A DNA stretch of 6,388 nt, from NCBI GenBank assembly GCA_021157645.1, contig JAGGWC010000042.1, positions 1 through 6,388 on the forward strand, given 5' to 3'. The translations under genes were made by a program, and so were the position numbers. Shown here in pieces: positions 1-4,805 of this stretch. The first letter of the stretch is position 1. The number at the start of each line of letters is the position of its first letter. The notes beneath the pieces were generated by a model. The model made no database searches. It had not been told where the DNA came from and saw nothing but the letters and a program-made list of their open reading frames with translations. Source of the stretch: Candidatus Cloacimonadota bacterium. Its GTDB lineage: Bacteria; Cloacimonadota; Cloacimonadia; Cloacimonadales; TCS61.

Positions 1-728
1 GTGATAAGTTCTTTTTTTTGTTTATCGATCTTCTTGTTTTTTTTCTTTATCTCTTTATTGATCTGCTTGATCTTATCATTTTTGATTCTTTCATTTCGTG
101 CTTTGAAAATCCAATTAAAATACAGTTCTTCAAATAGCAGGTTTATTGAATCAAATTTTAGAGTTTCTTTCGAGGATTCCTTAAATTTATTTATTGAATC
201 AATACTGATTGAGAAATGAACTTTCTCTTTTTTAATTTTGAAATCTGTTTGAGGAGGAGTGTATTCCAATCCTGGAAGTATTTGTCTTTGTCTGTTCTCA
301 GCAAAACTTACTTTCTTTGTACAATCAATGATCTGTTCATTACCATTTTCTACTTTAAGCAGAATAATATTTTGATAACGCGGAATTAGTTCTAATATTA
401 ATTTATAATTTTGTTTGTTATTATAAATATCGATTTTAGAAAAACTTAAATAAATTATTCTATCTGTTTCGGAAATATTCAACTCTGCCAGATGTGCTTT
501 GGTAAGATGTGTATTCATGATATCAAGTTCATTTCTTTGTTCAAAGGGGATGGTATTATTATTAGTAAAAAAGCAAAAACAATCTTGTGATGAGAGGTTT
601 ATATGAAGCTCTTCTTTATTCTTACTGAATTCTATGGAATATTGATCTTCAAATTTTCTGATAAATTTAAAAACAAGATTTTGTCCCTTGTTCTCTTTTA
701 TCCATTCCGCCAAATATTTATATTGCAT
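1..728 (-). CDS. rqcH: RqcH / NFACT-family ribosome quality-control protein, N-terminal part (runs off left edge)
   Basis: An open minus-strand frame begins with ATG at 728-726 and stays open for 242 codons to the window edge, so the C-terminal half (usual family length about 500-570 residues) is missing. The protein matches the NFACT N-terminal domain pattern. It has an N-terminal sheet-rich segment, then THLTKAHLAELNISETDRIIYL (about residues 73-94, with D89-R90 at the place of the family's conserved Asp-Arg pair), then LILELIPRYQNIILL (about 110-124), then an LPG.EY.PP motif (151-159). A Lys/Glu-rich coiled coil starts near residue 210 and continues off the edge. By family knowledge, RqcH binds 60S-like large subunits carrying stalled nascent chains and recruits Ala-tRNA to add C-terminal alanine tails in the cytoplasm. 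A GAGGTG site precedes the ATG. The gene is divergent from the FecR-barrel gene. It could also be described as a fibronectin-binding-protein-A homologue, which is the older name for the same family. Confidence 0.85.
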   Translation of the reverse strand, partial: MQYKYLAEWIKENKGQNLVFKFIRKFEDQYSIEFSKNKEELHINLSSQDCFCFFTNNNTIPFEQRNELDIMNTHLTKAHLAELNISETDRIIYLSFSKIDIYNNKQNYKLILELIPRYQNIILLKVENGNEQIIDCTKKVSFAENRQRQILPGLEYTPPQTDFKIKKEKVHFSISIDSINKFKESSKETLKFDSINLLFEELYFNWIFKARNERIKNDKIKQINKEIKKKNKKIDKQKKELI

Positions 729-731
729 TCT

Positions 732-737
732 CACCTC
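732..737 (-). promoter_or_regulatory. Ribosome binding site of rqcH
   Basis: The minus strand reads GAGGTG just upstream of the ATG at 728-726, with the GAGG core five bases from the start codon. This supports the chosen start of the divergent gene. Confidence 0.7.
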
Positions 738-762
738 AAATAATTACGATTAACAAGAAAAA

Positions 763-783
763 ATAGACATTGATTCTGTCTAT
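763..783. promoter_or_regulatory. Perfect inverted repeat between divergent genes, candidate operator
   Basis: ATAGACA (763-769) and TGTCTAT (777-783) are perfect reverse complements separated by seven bases. The dyad lies 35 bp from the rqcH start and about 100 bp from the FecR-barrel start. Its size (21 bp, with half-sites centred about 14 bp apart) is in the range of sites bound by dimeric regulators. There is no T-tract after it that would suggest a terminator for either gene. Operator function is an inference. Confidence 0.35.
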
Positions 784-831
784 AAAAAGAAGTCTGTTAT
801 TTACCATAAAGTGCAAGTTTCCACATTATTC

Positions 832-850
832 TTGACACTACGCATATAAA
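832..850 (+). promoter_or_regulatory. Possible promoter elements upstream of the FecR-barrel gene
   Basis: A perfect sigma70-type -35 box, TTGACA, is at 832-837, about 50 bp before the ATG. A TATAAA hexamer is at 845-850, but it is only seven bases downstream, too close for a standard pair. The positions with 16-18 bp spacing hold only poor -10 matches. Either the promoter is non-canonical or one of the two boxes is fortuitous. Confidence 0.3.
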
Positions 851-875
851 TTGGAGATTTTAAATAAAATTTATC

Positions 876-881
876 AGGAGG
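876..881 (+). promoter_or_regulatory. Strong ribosome binding site fixing the FecR-barrel start at 887
   Basis: A full AGGAGG sits five bases before the ATG at 887. It decides in favour of this start over an in-frame TTG at 851, which would place 12 extra residues in front of an otherwise perfect signal peptide. Confidence 0.9.
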
Positions 882-886
882 ACACA

Positions 887-3007
887 ATGAATAAAAAATT
901 TATTTTGTTAGTAATATTGATAATTATTATGATCACAGGATCATATGCTATTGATTCAGTTGCATATCCGCTTAAAGTAAAAGGGAATGTAGACCTTATA
1001 AGAAACCTTGAAAGTTCTGCTTTAAAACTTGAAGATAATCTTTTTAATGGAGATGAAGTTGAAACTAAAGCAGAATCTTTTGCAGCAATTAAATTTGAAG
1101 ATGAAAGCTCTATTATTAAACTTTTCCCTAATACTATTCTAAATATCCACACAGAAAAGCAAGGTAACAAGTATAATAAGAGAAGTTTGCTCACAATGGG
1201 TGAACTATGGGCAAGAGTAGAAAAAGGTACCGGTAAATTTGAAATAGAAACACCCACAACTGTTGTCTCAGTAAAGGGTACAAATTTCATGCTGAATATT
1301 AATGAAGATGGAACAACTCAGCTTTATACATTTGAAGGTGAAGTTTTTTTCCAAAATAAAATTACTGGAGAAGCAGAAGCAATTTTAGCAGGCCAGAAAG
1401 GCACAATATCAGGTGATAACCCAATTATTATAGTTCCATTTGATCCCAATGAAATTAATGAATTACAAAGCGAATTTATAAATGAAGAATATGAGACGAT
1501 TAGAGAAAAGGTAGTTCCTGAAACAGAGAAAGAAAGAACTACTCCAACAGCGCCTGGTGTGATCGAAGAAAAAAAAAGTGATTCATCTTCTGGACCATTC
1601 AATATGGGAGGTGGAGTTGGTTCTGTAATGCTGGGTGAAAAGACTTATACACAGATTAGATTAATGCCCGAACTCACTTTCGGTAAATTTGGATTGGGAC
1701 TGGATATAGATTTGATGATAGATAGTAATGGTAATGTGCGAACTGAAGATTGGGACAGTTTTGAGGATTATGTAAATAAGATATATTATCTTCGTTATGG
1801 GCATCGTGGTGATGCATTTTATGGAAGACTCGGTGGGTTTAAATCGTATACTCTTGGTCATGGTCTGGTTATGAAAGATTATTCCAATATGCTACGTTAT
1901 CCGGAGTATAAACAGATCGGTATTCAGCTTGGAGGAAAACTTCCTATAGCTGGAATGACGGCAGAAATGTTTACTTCAAATGCTGTAAAAAATGAAATTC
2001 TGGGTGGGAGGTTAACAATCAAACCTTTGAGCAACATGGATATCCCGTTTTTGAATGATCTGGTTTTGGGTGGAACAGTAGCACATGATCGTAATCAAAT
2101 TAAAGGATTATTAGATTCTGATGAAGATAATTATCCAGATTATTTCGATGACTATCCATTCAACGAAGATTGGCACGATGAAGTAGATTATGAAAAATAT
2201 GATTTTTGGGAAGGTGTTTACTTTGAATTTAACCCATATAGCACAATAGAGAATTTCGAAGCATGGTTTGACACTTCTTCCACCATAGATGATTTAAGAA
2301 ATTCACCTTTTTCTGAGCTTGGAGAAGATGATATAACCGTTTTTGGTGTTGACTATGAGATCCCATTAATTCAGAATCCACTTTTCTCGTTAAGTCATTA
2401 TGCAGAGGCTGCTAAAATTGACAAACATGGAATGGGTTTTATCTTTCCTGGATTCTATTCCAAATTCCTAATTTTTCAGATGAATTTGGAATATAGAATT
2501 TATCAGGATGATTTTATGCCTGCCTTCTTTGACCAACTTTATGATGAGCAAAGGGCAGTCATTGTGATTGATAGTATGGGTAAGAAATTACCAATTTCTA
2601 AAGAGGAATATCGACTTACCGATATGACCAAATCCCATGGTTGGTATGGAGCTCTCACTACAAATATTCTCAATTTTCTCTTTATTACTGTAGCTTATGA
2701 AGATATGTATGATGATGATGATGACAACTCACGTTCTTTATGGGGAAAAGCAAATTTCGATACAAAACTTATTCCAAAACTCACAAAAGCAGAGATCGGA
2801 TATACACAAACCGGCTTTGGTAAACTTACCAAATTCAAAACAGCTAATGCTATTATTAATGGTACACTTGGTTATTCTTTAGGTGGGAATACTCAACTAA
2901 TTGGAAGCTATCAAGAACGTTATATTGATCTTAATGGAAATGGAGAGATTAAAGGTTCGGAAGAAACCATAACTTCAATGAGTATAGGTGTAGAGTTCAG
3001 ATTTTAG
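887..3007 (+). CDS. Exported FecR-domain / outer-membrane beta-barrel fusion protein
   Basis: The protein has 706 residues. Residues 1-21 are a signal peptide: MNKK, a hydrophobic core, then SYA with likely signal peptidase I cleavage before I22. About residues 25-180 form a FecR-like domain, with the typical order 'A.I.F.D.S.I.L.P.T', 'G.LWARVEKGTGKFEIETPT..VSVKGT.F', 'GEV' and 'AGQKGTI'. Residues 183-240 are a Glu/Pro/Thr/Ser-rich linker. Residues 241-706 alternate amphipathic strands, Gly/aromatic turns and acidic loops, and end in EFRF; a terminal Phe is the usual signal for outer-membrane barrel insertion. Asp-rich loops at 410-434, 609-613 and 681-692 resemble calcium sites. Classical FecR proteins are inner-membrane anti-sigma regulators of iron transport. 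This one lacks a cytoplasmic part and has no sigma factor beside it, so that role should not be carried over. The FecR part is probably a periplasmic binding module attached to a porin-like or surface barrel. The substrate is unknown. Confidence 0.75.
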   Translation: MNKKFILLVILIIIMITGSYAIDSVAYPLKVKGNVDLIRNLESSALKLEDNLFNGDEVETKAESFAAIKFEDESSIIKLFPNTILNIHTEKQGNKYNKRSLLTMGELWARVEKGTGKFEIETPTTVVSVKGTNFMLNINEDGTTQLYTFEGEVFFQNKITGEAEAILAGQKGTISGDNPIIIVPFDPNEINELQSEFINEEYETIREKVVPETEKERTTPTAPGVIEEKKSDSSSGPFNMGGGVGSVMLGEKTYTQIRLMPELTFGKFGLGLDIDLMIDSNGNVRTEDWDSFEDYVNKIYYLRYGHRGDAFYGRLGGFKSYTLGHGLVMKDYSNMLRYPEYKQIGIQLGGKLPIAGMTAEMFTSNAVKNEILGGRLTIKPLSNMDIPFLNDLVLGGTVAHDRNQIKGLLDSDEDNYPDYFDDYPFNEDWHDEVDYEKYDFWEGVYFEFNPYSTIENFEAWFDTSSTIDDLRNSPFSELGEDDITVFGVDYEIPLIQNPLFSLSHYAEAAKIDKHGMGFIFPGFYSKFLIFQMNLEYRIYQDDFMPAFFDQLYDEQRAVIVIDSMGKKLPISKEEYRLTDMTKSHGWYGALTTNILNFLFITVAYEDMYDDDDDNSRSLWGKANFDTKLIPKLTKAEIGYTQTGFGKLTKFKTANAIINGTLGYSLGGNTQLIGSYQERYIDLNGNGEIKGSEETITSMSIGVEFRF
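1569..1577 (+). repeat. A9 homopolymer in the interdomain linker
   Basis: Nine consecutive A bases encode part of EEKKS (residues 227-231), exactly between the FecR domain and the barrel. One extra A would bring a TGA immediately in frame after the tract. One A fewer would reach a TAA 17 codons after the tract. Tracts of this length can be slippery for polymerases; whether this one is used is unknown. Confidence 0.6.
2114..2188 (+). other. Asp-rich, thrombospondin-3-like segment within the barrel
   Basis: Residues 410-434 of the FecR-barrel protein carry D.D.D..PD..DD.P (D410, D412, D414, D418, D421, D422) followed by further acidic residues. This pattern resembles the calcium-binding type-3 repeats common in secreted bacterial proteins, present here as a single unit. 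It probably forms a long surface loop between strands. Calcium binding is inferred from the pattern only. Confidence 0.45.
2927..2962 (+). other. EF-hand-like 12-residue calcium-binding loop
   Basis: Residues 681-692 read DLNGNGEIKGSE, matching the EF-hand/dockerin loop consensus: acidic or Asn ligands at positions 1, 3 and 5, Gly at 6, Ile at 8 and Glu at 12. It lies between the last two predicted strands of the barrel, about 14 residues from the C-terminus. Flanking EF helices are not evident, so it is a loop-only site. Confidence 0.55.
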
Positions 3008-3030
3008 TTCATTTCTTTAGGGTTCTTGCT

Positions 3031-3163
3031 GTCATTGCATCCATTCCCCGTAGCACTACGAAGGAAGAAAGGAACGAATGTGACTCGGCAATCATTTCTT
3101 TTTCTTCTTTTCAACAGTTGAGATTGCTTCGTTCGATGCCGCAGGTAGAAATCTCGCAAAGAC
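3031..3163. repeat. Pair of inverted REP-like intergenic repeat units
   Basis: Between the barrel gene and tatD, the plus strand has GTCATTGC (3031-3038) leading to GAACGAA (3072-3078) and GGCAATC (3087-3093). The minus strand of 3121-3163 reads GTCTTTGCGAG, then GAACGAAGCAATCT. The two units therefore have the same plan in opposite orientation and could fold together. A small perfect hairpin, CGTAG-CA-CTACG, lies at 3049-3060. The wording resembles the 'cattgcgag...cgaagcaatctc' intergenic repeats that are abundant in several AT-rich Gram-negative genomes. It may also act as the transcript end of the barrel gene. No coding potential is seen. Confidence 0.5.
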
Positions 3164-3168
3164 AAGGG
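3164..3168 (+). promoter_or_regulatory. Weak ribosome binding site of tatD-family gene
   Basis: AAGGG lies ten bases before the ATG at 3179, slightly farther than usual, and directly abuts the end of the inverted repeat unit. No better site is present. Confidence 0.45.
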
Positions 3169-3178
3169 TAAAAGACAT

Positions 3179-3925
3179 ATGGTTAATTTAATAGACGTAC
3201 ATTGTCACCTTGGTGAAGAGAGAATTCTTTCTAATTTAGATAGAGAAATTTCTGATGCAAAAGAAGTAGGGATTTCTAGATTTATTTCAAATGCATTATG
3301 CCAAGAAGAGTTTGAATTAATGAATTCAAGGCAAATTAGTGAATTCCAAGATACAATCTTGTGGACAGCCGGCATTCATCCGTATTACGATAAAAGTTCG
3401 GAAGATGATATGGAATCATTAATAAAGTTCTGTGATGAGAAAAAGATTATTGCAATCGGCGAAATTGGACTGGATAATCGCAAAGACAATTTCGAATGGC
3501 AGAAAAAAATTCTATTAATGCAACTTGATCTGGCAAAAAGCTACGATCTTCCGGTGGTTTTCCATACCGTAAAGCAATATTACGAATTAGATAAAATTTT
3601 GAAGAATAATTTCACGAAAGTACGAGGATTTCTACATGCCTTCAATGCTTCTCAAGAAATCTTTGCAAAATTCAAAAAATACGATCTTGGGTTTTCATTG
3701 AACGCAAAACCACCTAAAGAGGAAGTGATACATGCAATAATAAAGCACGGATTTTATTTCTTTGAGACTGATGCTCCTTATATGAGACCACGTGAATTAA
3801 ATGAAGATTTCAATCATCTAAAAAATCTTGTATGGAACGTAAAACAAATCTCACAAAAATCAAATACCAGTCTGGAAATACTGAAAGAGAGACAATATAA
3901 GAATTTTTGTGATATGTTTGGATAA
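3179..3925 (+). CDS. TatD-family metal-dependent hydrolase
   Basis: The protein has 248 residues, a normal TatD length (about 250-265), and is cytoplasmic with no signal peptide. The metal-site residues of this amidohydrolase-type TIM barrel can be followed in order: H8 and H10 in IDVHCHL, GIHP at 65-68, E95 in AIGEIGLD, H129 in PVVFHT, H153 in GFLHAFN, and D198 in FFETDAPYMRP. TatD enzymes are metal-dependent nucleases (3'-5' exonuclease and D-aminoacyl-tRNA deacylase activities are reported for different members). The exact substrate cannot be assigned here. The usual 'IH.R.A' motif is VFHTVKQ, so the conserved Arg is absent and this is a divergent TatD-related branch. The start is chosen because the first metal motif follows it at the normal distance. 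It lies upstream of tcdA on the same strand. Confidence 0.88.
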   Translation: MVNLIDVHCHLGEERILSNLDREISDAKEVGISRFISNALCQEEFELMNSRQISEFQDTILWTAGIHPYYDKSSEDDMESLIKFCDEKKIIAIGEIGLDNRKDNFEWQKKILLMQLDLAKSYDLPVVFHTVKQYYELDKILKNNFTKVRGFLHAFNASQEIFAKFKKYDLGFSLNAKPPKEEVIHAIIKHGFYFFETDAPYMRPRELNEDFNHLKNLVWNVKQISQKSNTSLEILKERQYKNFCDMFG

Positions 3926-3926
3926 A

Positions 3927-4035
3927 ACCTTGCAAACGATGCTGGAATTCTCATGCATGTCTAATGATCTTGATCTTCGCAATAGTTGGCTATTAATGGA
4001 TTAGCATTGCGAAAGTTTTCAACCATCTGCAAGGT
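3927..4035. repeat. Nested inverted repeats between tatD-family gene and tcdA
   Basis: The outer arms ACCTTGCA (3927-3934) and TGCAAGGT (4028-4035) are perfect complements, extended by GATG (3938-3941) against CATC (4024-4027). Inside them, TTCGCAAT (3976-3983) pairs with ATTGCGAA (4006-4013), topped by GCTA (3989-3992) with TAGC (4002-4005). The element fills almost the whole gap, starting two bases after the tatD stop and ending 29 bases before the tcdA ATG. There is no run of T after it, so an intrinsic terminator is unlikely. It could be a REP/MITE-type insertion or a structured mRNA spacer. Confidence 0.5.
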
Positions 4036-4054
4036 AAGTTAGAGTGAAACAAAA

Positions 4055-4058
4055 GGGA
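4055..4058 (+). promoter_or_regulatory. Ribosome binding site deciding the tcdA start at 4065
   Basis: GGGA (within AAAAGGGAAA) lies about seven bases before the ATG at 4065. The in-frame GTG at 4044 has no comparable site and would add seven residues outside the family alignment. Confidence 0.6.
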
Positions 4059-4064
4059 AATACA

Positions 4065-4799
4065 ATGAAACAATTTAATAGAACAGAGTTATTATTTGGA
4101 AAAGAAGCGATTGAGATATTTCAAAAGACTAGAGTTGCCATAATGGGTTTAGGTGGTGTCGGCAGTTACGCTGCCGAAGCACTTGCCAGAAGCGGTATTG
4201 GTTCATTTCTGTTAGTAGATTTTGATACAATAAGTATCTCCAATCTGAATAGGCAATTACCTGCCCTTCATAGCACGATCGGGATGATGAAAACCGAAGC
4301 AATGCGTGACCGGATATTGGATATCAATCCAAAAGCTACTGTTGATATCTATTCCGATTTTTGTGCTCATGAATCGCGTGATTTTTTATTGGAAAATATT
4401 GATTTTGTAGTTGATGCAATTGATAGTTTAGGCCCCAAAGCAGGTCTTCTAGAATCATGCGTCAGTAAAAAAATCCCGGTAATTTCTTCAATGGGAGCAG
4501 CCAGCAGATTTGATCCTTCTATGATAGAACTCGTAGATATTTCAAAAAGCAAGGTTTGCCCTCTTGCAAAAAAAGTTCGCAAATATCTTCATCGCAGAGG
4601 AATTGAGAAAGGCATCCCTGTTATCTATTCTTATGAAAAACCGATTCCTCAATTTGATCATGAAGCAGGAGCAGAATCAGAATGGGTTTCAGGTCGAGGT
4701 AGAAAAAGAGGAACACTTGGTTCAGTTGTATACTTACCTGCAATAATGGGAATGTGGGCTGCCAGTTATGTTCTCAGGAAGTTGGCAGGAAAATTATAG
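4065..4799 (+). CDS. tcdA: tRNA threonylcarbamoyladenosine dehydratase (ThiF/E1-like)
   Basis: The protein has 244 residues, slightly shorter than the E. coli enzyme of about 268, and is cytoplasmic. By family knowledge, TcdA uses ATP to cyclise N6-threonylcarbamoyladenosine at position 37 of ANN-decoding tRNAs to ct6A. Visible E1-like features are FNRTELLFG at the N-terminus, the nucleotide-binding GLGGVGS (28-34), the acidic VDFD (51-54), NLNRQ (60-64), K76, DINP (86-89), VVDAIDS (115-121), and MGAASRFDPS (143-152). PLAKKVRKYL (166-175) lies at the position of the TcdA 'DPLA..vR' stretch, here preceded by C165 instead of Asp. The CXXC zinc pairs of MoeB/ThiF are absent, and the sequence follows TcdA/CsdL rather than those sulfur-carrier enzymes. 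The gene follows the TatD-family gene on the same strand and converges on rmuC. Confidence 0.92.
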   Translation: MKQFNRTELLFGKEAIEIFQKTRVAIMGLGGVGSYAAEALARSGIGSFLLVDFDTISISNLNRQLPALHSTIGMMKTEAMRDRILDINPKATVDIYSDFCAHESRDFLLENIDFVVDAIDSLGPKAGLLESCVSKKIPVISSMGAASRFDPSMIELVDISKSKVCPLAKKVRKYLHRRGIEKGIPVIYSYEKPIPQFDHEAGAESEWVSGRGRKRGTLGSVVYLPAIMGMWAASYVLRKLAGKL

Positions 4800-4805
4800 A
4801 CATTT

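Noticed and set aside
1..219. Plus-strand open frame, Phe/Leu/Ser-rich, resembling a membrane peptide
   Set aside because: It is the antisense of the Lys-rich coiled coil of the minus-strand rqcH gene; the hydrophobic look comes from T-runs opposite A-rich codons.
851..886. Alternative TTG start adding 12 residues to the FecR-barrel protein
   Set aside because: The ATG at 887 has a perfect AGGAGG site and begins a classic signal peptide; the TTG has no such site.
874..1290. Minus-strand open frame of 138 codons (and others at 1324-1602 and 1661-1861)
   Set aside because: These are antisense shadows of the FecR-barrel gene, with no family resemblance and no convincing ribosome binding site.
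2697..2882. Plus-strand frame starting MKICMMMMM
   Set aside because: It is an out-of-frame reading of the GAT repeat and following codons of the barrel gene.
4044..4064. GTG start for tcdA
   Set aside because: It would add seven residues before the family's normal N-terminus; the ATG at 4065 has the better-placed GGGA site.
4367..4746. Overlapping frames on both strands inside tcdA
   Set aside because: They lie inside a well-matched tcdA reading frame and show no recognisable domain.
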